The translations under genes were made by a program, and so were the position numbers. From positions 1,984,001 through 2,048,000 of the forward strand of contig NZ_CP186485.1 of assembly GCF_049348705.1 (NCBI RefSeq): a stretch of DNA of 64,000 nucleotides. The letters run 5' to 3'. Within the stretch, counting starts at the first letter, position 1, and each line of letters starts with the position of its first letter. This DNA is from Paracoxiella cheracis (lineage in GTDB: Bacteria; Pseudomonadota; Gammaproteobacteria; Coxiellales; Coxiellaceae). Under the pieces are notes generated by a model. The model saw only the letters and a list, made by a program, of their open reading frames with translations. It did not search any database and had not been told where the DNA came from. Below are positions 7,269-15,871 of this stretch, piece after piece.

Positions 7269-8612
7269 TTAGCGCAATCCTAATTTTTTCTCTAAATAGT
7301 GAATGTTTTGCCCGCCCTTTCGAAACTCTGGATCTCTCATTAAATCTTTGTGCAAAGCGATGTTAGTTTTAATGCCTTCAATCACTAATTCTTCAAGCGC
7401 ATTGATCATGCGCACGATGGCAATTTCGCGTGTTTCGCCATACGTGATTAATTTCCCAATTAATGAGTCGTAGTACGGTGGTACGCGATAACCGCTATAT
7501 AAATGAGAATCCATACGCACACCAGGTCCGCCCGGTGCATGATACAACGTGACGGTGCCAGGACACGGCATAAAGTTTTTAGGATCTTCGGCATTAATAC
7601 GGCATTCGATGGCATGACCACGAATGACAACATCATCTTGTGTGAAGCTTAATGGTAATCCTGACGCCACTCGAATTTGCTCTTTTATAATATCGATACC
7701 GGTGATCATTTCAGTCACGGGGTGTTCTACTTGAATACGCGTGTTCATTTCGATGAAATAAAATTCGCCATTTTCGTAAAGAAATTCGAATGTGCCCGCG
7801 CCACAATATTGCATTTCTTTACAGGCCTTCACGCAACGCTCGCCAATTTCGGCGCGTTGTTCGGGTGTAATGCCAGGCGCTGGCGCTTCTTCGATAACTT
7901 TTTGATGACGACGTTGCATCGAACAATCACGCTCACCTAAGTGAATGGCGTTACCGTGCATGTCTCCTAATATTTGTACTTCAATATGGCGCGGATGTTG
8001 CAGAAACTTTTCCATATAGACTTCATCGGTGCCAAATGCGGCAGCCGCTTCGGTGCGTGTCATGGCAATGGCATTAATAAGATTTTCTTCGTGCTCGACA
8101 ACGCGCATACCACGTCCGCCACCACCACCGGATGCCTTAATTAAAACGGGATAACCAATCTCGCTCGCAATTTTTAAATTCTTTTCTGAGTCGTTGGTCA
8201 AAGCGCTATTGGATCCTGGTATGCAAGGGATGCCCGCACTTTTCATGGTTTTAATGGCAGATACTTTATTTCCCATTAATTTAATGGTCTTATGATTTGG
8301 ACCAATGAATTTAAAGCCGCTTTTTTCGACTTGCTCAGCAAAATCAGGATTTTCTGCTAAAAAACCATAGCCAGGGTGAATAGCATCGGCATGAGCAATT
8401 TCTGCTGCACTAATGACAGCAGGAATACTGAGATAACTTTCCGCACTATTCGATGGACCAATGCAAACAGCTTCATCCGCTAATTTAACGTGCATTAAAT
8501 TTCCATCCGCATTCGAATAAGCGGCTATAGTATGAATGCCCAATTCTTTACAAGCGCGGTGTACGCGTAGCGCAATTTCACCGCGATTTGCGATTAAAAC
8601 TTTTTCAAACAT
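7269..8612 (-). CDS. accC: Acetyl-CoA carboxylase, biotin carboxylase subunit
   Basis: Carboxylates biotin on AccB using ATP and bicarbonate, the first half-reaction of malonyl-CoA synthesis. The 447-residue length and start MFEKVLIANRGEIALR are standard. The ATP-grasp core shows KASGGGGGRGMRVV near residue 160, the HPRHIEVQILGD block, ERDCSMQRRHQKVIEEAPAP, and FIEMNTRIQVEHPVTEMITG (seen in parts) with the catalytic Glu/Arg set. It follows accB by 6 bases and is the last intact gene of the aroQ-accB-accC operon; the dead hydrolase gene overlaps its stop. Identification firm. Confidence 0.97.
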   Translation of the reverse strand: MFEKVLIANRGEIALRVHRACKELGIHTIAAYSNADGNLMHVKLADEAVCIGPSNSAESYLSIPAVISAAEIAHADAIHPGYGFLAENPDFAEQVEKSGFKFIGPNHKTIKLMGNKVSAIKTMKSAGIPCIPGSNSALTNDSEKNLKIASEIGYPVLIKASGGGGGRGMRVVEHEENLINAIAMTRTEAAAAFGTDEVYMEKFLQHPRHIEVQILGDMHGNAIHLGERDCSMQRRHQKVIEEAPAPGITPEQRAEIGERCVKACKEMQYCGAGTFEFLYENGEFYFIEMNTRIQVEHPVTEMITGIDIIKEQIRVASGLPLSFTQDDVVIRGHAIECRINAEDPKNFMPCPGTVTLYHAPGGPGVRMDSHLYSGYRVPPYYDSLIGKLITYGETREIAIVRMINALEELVIEGIKTNIALHKDLMRDPEFRKGGQNIHYLEKKLGLR

Positions 8613-8618
8613 GTGTCA

Positions 8619-9101
8619 TTACTCGTCTGAATCGATAATAAAAAGTGGTTGATCATATTCAACAGGCTGTTCATTTTCCACTAAACGCGCACTGACCACT
8701 CCTGATTTGTCGGCTTCAATTTTGTTGAACATTTTCATGGCCTCAATGAGGCACAATGTATCGCCCACCGTAACACGTTGGCCGACTTCGACAAGTGGTT
8801 TTGCGCCCGGCGTAGATGCAAGGTAAACCGTTCCCACCATCGGCGCTTTAACAGCATGGCCTTCTGGTGTTTGATCCACAATCGTTTTTGATTCTTCACG
8901 AATCTTTTGTTTTTCGATATGTTGCGGAATATTATCTTGCATGGGAGTCGTTGCAATCGGTGTTGCAGTTGTAATTTGTGCTGAAGGCGTACCCGGTAAA
9001 CGGCTAATGCGAACAGAATCATCACCTGTTTTCACCTCAATCTCACCAACACCCGTTTCATTAATCAATTCGATTAGCTTTTTAATTTTGCGAATATCCA
9101 T
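8619..9101 (-). CDS. accB: Biotin carboxyl carrier protein of acetyl-CoA carboxylase
   Basis: Carries the biotin that AccC carboxylates and the transferase half uses. The 160-residue protein has an N-terminal helical part (MDIRKIKKLIELINETGVGEI, in two pieces), a Pro/Thr/Ala-rich linker around residues 40-80, and a C-terminal biotinyl domain with the EAMKM motif, biotinylated lysine K123. Its ATG overlaps the aroQ stop by one base, and accC follows six bases after its stop, so the three genes are co-translated. The order aroQ-accB-accC is common in gammaproteobacteria. Confidence 0.97.
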   Translation of the reverse strand: MDIRKIKKLIELINETGVGEIEVKTGDDSVRISRLPGTPSAQITTATPIATTPMQDNIPQHIEKQKIREESKTIVDQTPEGHAVKAPMVGTVYLASTPGAKPLVEVGQRVTVGDTLCLIEAMKMFNKIEADKSGVVSARLVENEQPVEYDQPLFIIDSDE

Positions 9102-9556
9102 TACTTGGACCTCGATTCATGTGTTTTCAAATAATGGTTGGCCGCATCAAGGGCCAACTGATAACCATATGCACCAAAACCACTAATCACCCCAATGGCG
9201 ATGTCAGCCAAGTATGATCGATGCCGAAACGATTCACGGCTTAGCACATTGCTAAGGTGAGTTTCGATAAACGGAATCTCTACAGCCAATAAAGCATCGC
9301 GTATTGCGATGCTGGTATGTGTGAACGCACCTGGGTTGATGATCACAAAATCAATCTTCCCCCTGGCCTGTTGGATGGTATCGATAAGTTCATGTTCAGC
9401 ATTGCTTTGCAGCGATATAATCTCGTGTCCAAGTTGCTTCCCTTGTGCCTCAAGGGTGGAGATAATGTTCGCCAGCGATTCCGAGCCATAAGTTTCAAGC
9501 TCACGAATGCCTAGCATGTTCAAATTTGGACCATTTAGGATGAGGATTTTAGCCAT
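9101..9556 (-). CDS. aroQ: Type II 3-dehydroquinate dehydratase
   Basis: Dehydrates 3-dehydroquinate to 3-dehydroshikimate in the shikimate pathway; dodecameric cytosolic enzyme. I place the start at 9556 (MAKILILNGPNLNMLG, 151 residues), the family's normal N-terminus, rather than eight residues upstream. The signature NGPNLNMLG is followed by a segment carrying the lid-loop region, the NPGAFTHTSIAIRDAL strand and ETHLSNV with the active-site His. A Tyr near the lid (TYGSES) replaces the more usual arrangement within family range. It overlaps accB by one base and is the first gene of the operon. Confidence 0.95.
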   Translation of the reverse strand: MAKILILNGPNLNMLGIRELETYGSESLANIISTLEAQGKQLGHEIISLQSNAEHELIDTIQQARGKIDFVIINPGAFTHTSIAIRDALLAVEIPFIETHLSNVLSRESFRHRSYLADIAIGVISGFGAYGYQLALDAANHYLKTHESRSK

Positions 9557-9729
9557 ATTGGTATTATGCACCAATATCATGTTCTTGTCGAATTTGATGA
9601 AATTAGCGACAAGATCGCTGCAGATAGCGGCATATTCAAGATCATTGGGTTATTTTGTTCAAATTATTAATAGATGGGCATCTTCCCTATTTGAAAGCGT
9701 GACAAGTCTAACAGATATCACAAAAATGT

Positions 9730-10968
9730 CTATTCGCTCGGTATCCCAAATAAAACCACAGCAAGCATGAGTAGCGTCAGCGCGCCATACAAGAAAAACC
9801 GTGACCATCGTCGCCAAAGCTTATGGTCTTTGAAACAGAGCATTAATGCCATGAAAGTGTGTATTGCATAGTAGAGGGCAAATGCCTTTGAGGCAAGCGA
9901 AATGATCTCAAAAATATTCGTAACCCAGGTTAGAAAGATGCCAACAATAGCCATGAGTAAAAAATTGATTTTGTCACTGATTTTTTTGTGAGAGGCTTCT
10001 GCCAGTAGTTCGCCTCCCCCAATAATATCTGCAACGGAAGCACTAAATTGACTCATGATTGCGCCAATCACTAACACAATCGCTAAACTTGGGGCAACGA
10101 TATAACTAATATGAACGATGGTAATTTCATTAATTTGAGTAATTTTGTTAAAAAGCACCATGGCAAGAGTGACAAAAACCACATAAATAATGCCGGAGAG
10201 GATTTGTGCATAGCGCATGGTTTTAATTCGCATAGATGCAGTATAAGCATCACCCATGTAGCGTGAAATCTCAAAACCTTGAATGATGATTAAAATACCC
10301 AGTATTTTTTTGATAACAATGTTAAAACTTTGAGGAGTGGTAATCTTAAGTGCCCAGCGCCCGTGATAAATTTCTATTGCGTTATAGACTAGTAAACTTA
10401 TGATTAATGTAATAATCACGCCTAACTTTGTGTTCACACTGTATTCTGCTAGTCGCTCCAGAGATTTTAATCCACGGAATAAGCCTGTAATACCGATAAA
10501 TAGTAAAATAATGCTCGTTAATAAGTTTGACGAGAGACCGTGAAAATCTAATCCTAATGGTTTAAAGATAAATGCCGATAAAAGTTTTAAATAGAAAGTT
10601 GCTGAGATGATATAGGCGATGCCTAAAATGGGTCGTGATAATATTTCCAACTTGCAAACCCAAAGATGTTTTTGTTTTTCATCTTTTAATAATGGCTCTA
10701 AATATAGAATATTACAACGCATTGCCGCGCCGAGCGCATAGGCAACGATGACAACTATGAGCATAATAATGGGCGCCCATTTCCCAACTAATAACACTAA
10801 CAACGGAGTTGAGACTAAAAAACCACTGCCGATAATGGAAGCAAGTGGAGTAACAGTTGCCTGCCAAAAAGTGGATTGACGAACCTTTTTGCTAAATAAA
10901 AATATCATCGCCCCAATCATGGGGATGAAGATGATGAGGTTGATGAATATCTTTTCCATGACGTTCAT
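9730..10968 (-). CDS. Polytopic membrane protein, likely APC/LeuT-fold permease
   Basis: A 412-residue hydrophobic protein with about 11 transmembrane segments. An early glycine-rich break (ASIIGSGFLVSTP, residues 43-55) and another in the middle (IIIQGFEISRYMG, about 226-238) resemble the unwound substrate-binding helices TM1 and TM6 of the LeuT/APC fold. No family-defining substrate motif is seen, so the cargo (amino acid or similar) is unknown. It is transcribed with dsbD just upstream on the same strand (22-base gap) and could be co-transcribed. The start at 10968 (MNVMEKIF) could instead be the second Met, four codons later. Confidence 0.65.
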   Translation of the reverse strand: MNVMEKIFINLIIFIPMIGAMIFLFSKKVRQSTFWQATVTPLASIIGSGFLVSTPLLVLLVGKWAPIIMLIVVIVAYALGAAMRCNILYLEPLLKDEKQKHLWVCKLEILSRPILGIAYIISATFYLKLLSAFIFKPLGLDFHGLSSNLLTSIILLFIGITGLFRGLKSLERLAEYSVNTKLGVIITLIISLLVYNAIEIYHGRWALKITTPQSFNIVIKKILGILIIIQGFEISRYMGDAYTASMRIKTMRYAQILSGIIYVVFVTLAMVLFNKITQINEITIVHISYIVAPSLAIVLVIGAIMSQFSASVADIIGGGELLAEASHKKISDKINFLLMAIVGIFLTWVTNIFEIISLASKAFALYYAIHTFMALMLCFKDHKLWRRWSRFFLYGALTLLMLAVVLFGIPSE

Positions 10969-10990
10969 CCGTGTTGAGCGTCCTTTTTGA

Positions 10991-12793
10991 TTATAAGTGT
11001 TTCATTATGGTTTGTAGATGTTTTAAGAAAGCAGTTGCTGACATTTCACCGACGATGCGCGAATCAGCAATTTCTTTTCCATCAGGGCCAAAGAATAAGA
11101 TGGTTGGGGGTGCTACGACTTGAAAATGTTTTTGAAGTTCACGTGCTTGGAAATTATCTTTGGTGACGTTGGCACGCAACAATCGAAATGGTCGTAATTG
11201 TTTTTTTACTTGTGGATTATTAAAAGTGTAATGATCCATCTCTTTACAGGCTATGCACCAATCAGCATAGAAATCCAACATCACAGGCTGATGTTCTGAT
11301 CTTGCTGATTGTAATTGCTGTTGTGCTTCTGTCAGTGTTTTAACAGGAATAAATGTTAATCCTGTTTGCTGGGCTTGCTTGTCATGAGTTGTAGGTAGGT
11401 TTAAAGGGTCAAGCGGATTAGAGTTGCCCATAAAGGCGGCGATGATTAGCACGATGCCATAAATAAATAACACGATACCTAGTGTTTTTCTAAGTTTTTG
11501 CCAAATATTGGTAGAGGTTTTAAAAGTGCCGAGGACGATAGCAACGCCCAAAGCCAAAATAGCCCACAAGGCCATCGTTACTGGTCCCGGTAGAATTCTT
11601 GAAATCATCCAGATAGCTACGGCAAGCATTAAAACGCCCAAAACATATTTAATGCCATCCATCCAAGGGCCGGCTTTTGGTAATAGTTTTGCGCTGAATG
11701 CACCAATGATTAATAATGGTACTCCCATTCCAATGGCCATAACGAATAAAGCAGTGCCACCCAGGACCGCATTGCCGCTTTGACTAATATAGGCGAGTGC
11801 GCCGACTAAGGGGGGTGTCACGCAGGGTGACAGAATGAGTGTCGATAAACATCCCATAATGGCCGCACCAACATAACTGCCATGTTTTTGGTGATTGCTC
11901 ATTTTGGTTAATTTATTTTGTAATGCTTGGGGTAGTTGAATGTTGTACAGGCCAAACAGCGATAATGCCATAGCCACAAAAATCAAACTAAATACAATAA
12001 TAATCCAGGGTTGTTGAAAAACGGCTTGCACGGAGTGACCAATAAATCCAAAAATGATTCCAGCGATAGCATAGGTAATGGCCATCCCCAGCACATAAGC
12101 GCATGAGATGATAAAAGCATGTGTATGAGTAACTTTGTGACCCTTGCCGATGATAATGCCGGATAAAATGGGAATCATTGGTAAAACGCAGGGAGTTAAT
12201 GAGAGTAATAATCCAAACACAAAAAATCCAATTAAGATCGTAAAAAGATTATGATTTTGTAAAAGCTCAACAATTTTACCTTGTTGGGAAGGTTGCGCTT
12301 TTGTAGTCGAGGTTGTTGTGATAGGCGGAAGGTCAACGTCTATGGGTTCCACTGGAACCATATAATTTCCCGCTAAGTTGATCGGCACAATTTTTGTTTG
12401 GGGTGGGTAACAGTAAACTTGCTCGGAACAGCCTTGATAATGCACTTTGACAACAATTGTTTTTGCAGTGCTGTTGATGACAGGCACAGCGATTTGTAAA
12501 TTGCCGCTGTAGACAGGCAGTTTCCCAATCCCCGGATAGTCTTTTATAACAGTTGTAATTGGAAATAACGGTTGCCCGAGTTCGTCTTTTTGAGGATTCC
12601 CTGGGCTAAAGTGAATACGGTCGCGATAAAGATAAAAGCCCGGTTTAATTTTCCACATGCCGACGATGGTTTGATAATCTTTTGCGGTTGCCGTGAATTG
12701 AAACGCTTGATCGGCTGGAATAGGCTGTTCTTGCGTTTCCCCAATGGCTGGTAGCGTAATGATAAGCAGTAGTAACAGCAGTAATCGTTTCAT
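10991..12793 (-). CDS. dsbD: Thiol:disulfide interchange protein DsbD
   Basis: Passes electrons from cytoplasmic thioredoxin across the inner membrane to periplasmic DsbC/CcmG-type proteins. The 600-residue protein has a signal peptide (residues 1-18), the periplasmic alpha domain with the cysteine pair C122 and C128 (GCSEQVYC), a central eight-helix domain with TPCVLPMIPILSG and SPCVTPPLVG (the redox pair), and a C-terminal thioredoxin domain with WCIAC (C513, C516). All six redox cysteines are present, so it should be active. The downstream permease gene begins 22 bases after its stop. Confidence 0.97.
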   Translation of the reverse strand: MKRLLLLLLLIITLPAIGETQEQPIPADQAFQFTATAKDYQTIVGMWKIKPGFYLYRDRIHFSPGNPQKDELGQPLFPITTVIKDYPGIGKLPVYSGNLQIAVPVINSTAKTIVVKVHYQGCSEQVYCYPPQTKIVPINLAGNYMVPVEPIDVDLPPITTTSTTKAQPSQQGKIVELLQNHNLFTILIGFFVFGLLLSLTPCVLPMIPILSGIIIGKGHKVTHTHAFIISCAYVLGMAITYAIAGIIFGFIGHSVQAVFQQPWIIIVFSLIFVAMALSLFGLYNIQLPQALQNKLTKMSNHQKHGSYVGAAIMGCLSTLILSPCVTPPLVGALAYISQSGNAVLGGTALFVMAIGMGVPLLIIGAFSAKLLPKAGPWMDGIKYVLGVLMLAVAIWMISRILPGPVTMALWAILALGVAIVLGTFKTSTNIWQKLRKTLGIVLFIYGIVLIIAAFMGNSNPLDPLNLPTTHDKQAQQTGLTFIPVKTLTEAQQQLQSARSEHQPVMLDFYADWCIACKEMDHYTFNNPQVKKQLRPFRLLRANVTKDNFQARELQKHFQVVAPPTILFFGPDGKEIADSRIVGEMSATAFLKHLQTIMKHL

Positions 12794-12912
12794 AGTGGAT
12801 AATGATCTAGCAAGTTAGGTGGGATTGCAAGGAATAAACAGGGACTAATATGGCAGTGTATCTCTAATGTCCTGTTTGGGAACAAATTTATTTAGTGTTA
12901 GAATGATAGGTC

Positions 12913-14142
12913 ATGAAATCGAACAAGGATGGTTCATTGTTAACGTATTCTAGGCAAGTTTTTCGTTACATTGTCCTATTTATCCTGTTATGGGTGCTAT
13001 TTTTCTTTTCCATAAATGCTTTTGCTGTTAGTGCTGGTTCGGGTGGTCCTTACCGTTGGCATCGTCGCATTCAAGGTCCTGCATATAGTTCGCCTAATTT
13101 TGATTTTTATTTTGGCGGTTTCTTGCAAGCGGATTTGATGTCATTGTATGGGGCAGCGCCCGAGTTGCAAGGCATATCGAATTGGCGTGACGGTCGTGTT
13201 TCGCTCGGCTTTGATTTTTATAAATATTGGAAAATTAATATTGTTTATGATTTTAAGTTTGGGCAATTGCTCAATGCTTATTTTGCGTATGTTGGCACCT
13301 ATTCTACGGTGATGGTGGGACAAGTGTTTCCAGTTTTTGGTATCGCAAATACGGCGGACACATCACAAATTACGTTTTTAGAATTACCCCTACCAGTTTT
13401 CCCGTTTAGCACTGCCTATTATCCGGGTGTTGAAGTGGGTATTTATAGAAGCCCCTTTACGCTTTATGCGAGTGTTTTTGGTGCTCAATTGGGAACTGTG
13501 GTGCACGGTCGAAATCCGATAGGGGGAACAATCAGTGCGACATTTTCACCGATTCATACGCAGACAAAAGTATTTGTGGTGTCATTGTCCGGTTGGCAAC
13601 AGGCCATTGACAGTTTTCATGCTCTTGGCCTTGATTCACCGCCAGAGTTAATTGCAACGAATGAAGGGTCATTGATTGGTATTGGCACTGTTGGCAATGT
13701 CAAAAATTTTCAATCGTTTGATGGTGGCATGGCTGGTGTGTATGGTCCTTTTTCGATGCAGGGTGAGTATATTGACACTTGGGTCAATCGAGTGCATTCA
13801 TTTCCTACGCTGAAATTTCATGGGTTTTATGTGACTGCTAGTTATTTTTTAACAGGTGAATCACGGTTATATAGTTTTAAAGACGCTGGTTTTGTCGGCA
13901 TTACTCCGATCAACGGAAAATACGGTGCTTGGCAAGTTGCGCTGCGTTATAGTCAATTAAATTTGATGAGTCAGGATGTGACGGGTGGTCGTGAACGTAA
14001 TATTACCGTGGGTTTAAACTGGTTTCCCTTTCAGCAATTTGCATTTAAATTTAATTATATTCATGCCATGGCGCGACCTAATTCCATGGGTCAAAATCAA
14101 ACAGCAAATATGTATATATTGCGTCTGCAAGTTGTGTTTTGA
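12913..14142 (+). CDS. Phosphate-selective porin O/P-like outer-membrane protein
   Basis: A 409-residue protein with an N-terminal membrane/signal segment (residues 16-38, ending AFAVSAG) and then alternating polar/hydrophobic beta strands rich in Tyr, Phe and Gly, ending in an aromatic residue (LRLQVVF), as outer-membrane barrels do. The C-terminal pattern YGAWQVALRYSQLNL, GRERNITVGLNWFP and FKFNYIHA is typical of the porin O/P family. The solute passing through is unknown; phosphate selectivity should not be assumed. A second barrel-type gene follows after 43 bases in the same direction. The extended N-terminus before the signal is somewhat long. Confidence 0.78.
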   Translation: MKSNKDGSLLTYSRQVFRYIVLFILLWVLFFFSINAFAVSAGSGGPYRWHRRIQGPAYSSPNFDFYFGGFLQADLMSLYGAAPELQGISNWRDGRVSLGFDFYKYWKINIVYDFKFGQLLNAYFAYVGTYSTVMVGQVFPVFGIANTADTSQITFLELPLPVFPFSTAYYPGVEVGIYRSPFTLYASVFGAQLGTVVHGRNPIGGTISATFSPIHTQTKVFVVSLSGWQQAIDSFHALGLDSPPELIATNEGSLIGIGTVGNVKNFQSFDGGMAGVYGPFSMQGEYIDTWVNRVHSFPTLKFHGFYVTASYFLTGESRLYSFKDAGFVGITPINGKYGAWQVALRYSQLNLMSQDVTGGRERNITVGLNWFPFQQFAFKFNYIHAMARPNSMGQNQTANMYILRLQVVF

Positions 14143-14185
14143 TATGATGGACATCGCCTGAACATTCCGATAAAAAGGATTTTTG

Positions 14186-14899
14186 ATGTCTGTTAAACAC
14201 CTCGGTTTCCTCTGTGCACTTTTTTGCAGCAGTACATTCGCAGCTAACGGCATTCCTATCCCCAACTATACTCCAGCACTTTACGGCCCTTATCTTGAAG
14301 GCGAATTAGGTGCCGCAATTGTAGATTGGAAACATTTTGGGAGTCAGTTTGGACCGCGTGTTTTTGCTGATGGTGTAGCTACCGGAACTCGTTATGCAGA
14401 GGGCGGACTTATGGGGGGTGTTGATGGTGGTTATCAGTTTAATAAAAATTTTGCAGTTGAGGTGGGTGCCATCGCATTACCTCGTGCTAAGGCAACGGGG
14501 GAGTTTTCACCATTGGCGTCTCCGGTGAGTTCAGAAGCAAACACTTTTTTCCTGTATGCAGGTGGAAAGATACAAAAGCAATTTGCAATCGATAATTTTG
14601 TTTTTTTTAAATTAGGGGCCGCTTATCGCTACACTAGTTTTCGTGCTAGTTCAGAGATAACCGGTGATAGTTTTTCACAAAAGGGATATCATTTTTTGCC
14701 GATGTTTGCCCTTGGGATGACTCATTTTTTCACACCTGCTTTTTCAATTAATTTTGAATATATGCACGTGCCCGCTATTATACAGCATTTTGTAACTTTT
14801 CCAGGAGGAAATGTGAGTTCCGTGAATGCGCCTGCCGCTAATGTTTTCTTAATTGGTTTAGGGTATATGTATAATGGTACTTATCAGGGCATTGAATAA
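14186..14899 (+). CDS. Outer-membrane beta-barrel protein (OmpA/OMP_b-brl type)
   Basis: A 237-residue protein with a signal peptide (MSVKHLGFLCALFCSSTFAANG, cleavage after TFA) followed by a small eight-stranded barrel pattern: EGELGAAIVDW, GGVDGGYQFNKNFAVEVGA, FFKLGAAYRYTSF, MFALGMTHFFTPAFSINFEY, and a final VFLIGLGYMYNG. The start at 14186 is used because AAAGGA lies 7 bases upstream; a TTG one codon earlier is not needed. Such barrels in this group often serve as adhesins or structural surface proteins, but no specific role can be read. Confidence 0.75.
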   Translation: MSVKHLGFLCALFCSSTFAANGIPIPNYTPALYGPYLEGELGAAIVDWKHFGSQFGPRVFADGVATGTRYAEGGLMGGVDGGYQFNKNFAVEVGAIALPRAKATGEFSPLASPVSSEANTFFLYAGGKIQKQFAIDNFVFFKLGAAYRYTSFRASSEITGDSFSQKGYHFLPMFALGMTHFFTPAFSINFEYMHVPAIIQHFVTFPGGNVSSVNAPAANVFLIGLGYMYNGTYQGIE

Positions 14900-14917
14900 C
14901 CCGAAAATAAATCTCTC

Positions 14918-15177
14918 TTTGCCGCAATTGAAAGTTTTTTAATTAGCTAAAAATAGATTTATAGACGAGCTCTTCAGGGTAGCTCTTGAAATTGTTTTTA
15001 AAAACCATAAAACATTTTATCGATTTCAATTGCTTGCCAATACGAGAAGAGGTTCGTGTTTTCGGGAGGCGCCATCCCTAGGCTGCTTAGTGCCATCCTG
15101 GCACTAACGCCCGAAAACACGAACCCCTTCTCTTTGCCGCAATTGAAAGTTTTTTTAATTAGCTGAAAATAGATTTC
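14918..15177. repeat. Palindromic repeat P2 with duplicated arm
   Basis: This stretch without a gene holds the best-formed member of the palindrome family. Around 15049-15131 a stem GAGGTTCGTGTTTTCGGG-like arm pairs perfectly with CCCGAAAACACGAACC, with an inner hairpin TAGTGCC/GGCACTA. Outside it TTTCAATTGC pairs with GCAATTGAAA. The right arm (about 43 bp starting TTTGCCGCAATTGAAAG) occurs twice as a direct repeat, at 14918-14960 and 15133-15177, differing at two positions. Confidence 0.8.
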
Positions 15178-15353
15178 GAAAAATGTTCTTCACAAAATTC
15201 TAATAAATTATAAAATTTTTAATTGAGATCAAGTGACTAAATGAATTTCCCATAAAAATTTTCATGGTAATTTTACTTATGTTATACTGGGTTCTTTCAT
15301 GGAATCCATTTTCTTTAATGGATTTAATAAATTTTTAACGAGGAGCATTCGTT

Positions 15354-15824
15354 ATGAAAAAATCTACTTTATTATCGCTAACCACCGGTCTTGTCGCTGT
15401 TTCTTTTTCTTTTAGCGCATTTGCAGAAAGTTGCTCAGTAGGAGTAGCTTGCGGCGGCAACAACAGCTACAAATATTACAAAGCTCAACCGCGAACTATT
15501 GATATGAGCGGTTTTAAAAAAGGCGAGTGGGTAAGATGCGTAACAACTGATGCTGTTGATGCTAAAAATATTGCTCTAGGTATCACAGGCGCTCAACCTT
15601 CAGGTGTGAAATTTAGATATATGCCCTCTGATTCGGGTACTTTTGCATCTAAAAAGGGAGCACCTTACTAGATTCAATTAGAAAGTGGTGCAGACTCCGC
15701 AACGGTTGAACTTTCTGTTGGTTATATGAAAAATTTTGATCATCGTGACAAGATTTTATTCCCATTTACATGTGAAAAAGCGGATGCAAAACCCAGCGGA
15801 CATATTCTGGAAAAATCATTCTAA
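15354..15824 (+). pseudogene. Small secreted protein interrupted by an in-frame amber codon
   Basis: A signal-peptide protein (MKKSTLLSLTTGLVAVSFSF.. cleaved after AFA at about residue 24) with three cysteines early in the mature part (SCSVGVAC). After residue 105 a TAG at 15669-15671 stops it, but the same frame stays open for 50 more codons and ends at TAA 15822-15824, including a plausible strand (SATVELSVGYMK) and a further cysteine (FTCEKA). A rho-independent terminator follows directly, placed for the longer product. So the 156-residue version is probably the original and the TAG a recent mutation or a read-through site. Function unknown. AGGAGC precedes the start. Confidence 0.7.
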
Positions 15825-15837
15825 TCTAATAATTTTT

Positions 15838-15868
15838 TTCGGGCGGCTTTTGTCGCCCGATTTTCTTT
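15838..15868 (+). terminator. Rho-independent terminator of the secreted-protein gene
   Basis: The hairpin CGGGCG..CGCCCG (15840-15859) with an eight-base loop is preceded by a T run and followed by ATTTTCTTT. It lies 15 bases after the TAA at 15824, not after the earlier amber codon. Confidence 0.8.
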
Positions 15869-15871
15869 GAT

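Larger units (their letters stand above)
5619..7269 (-). pseudogene. Alpha/beta hydrolase, broken by a nonsense codon and an IS1-type element
   Basis: On the minus strand an alpha/beta-hydrolase gene begins at 7269 (MAKISVNGVDYYYE), eight bases or fewer from accC. After residue 84 (NSLGL) an in-frame TAA at 7012-7014 interrupts it; the same frame continues with KPHIIGQSMGGT, which contains the nucleophile serine. The frame then runs to 6651, where the 851-bp IS1-family element sits. Removing the element and one 8-bp duplication rejoins NIKN to QTLVAYAEEDIIALP (catalytic Asp) and GGHGSP (catalytic His), ending at the TAA at 5619-5621. The full triad Ser-Asp-His is thus still readable, so decay is recent. 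Substrate unknown. Confidence 0.93.
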
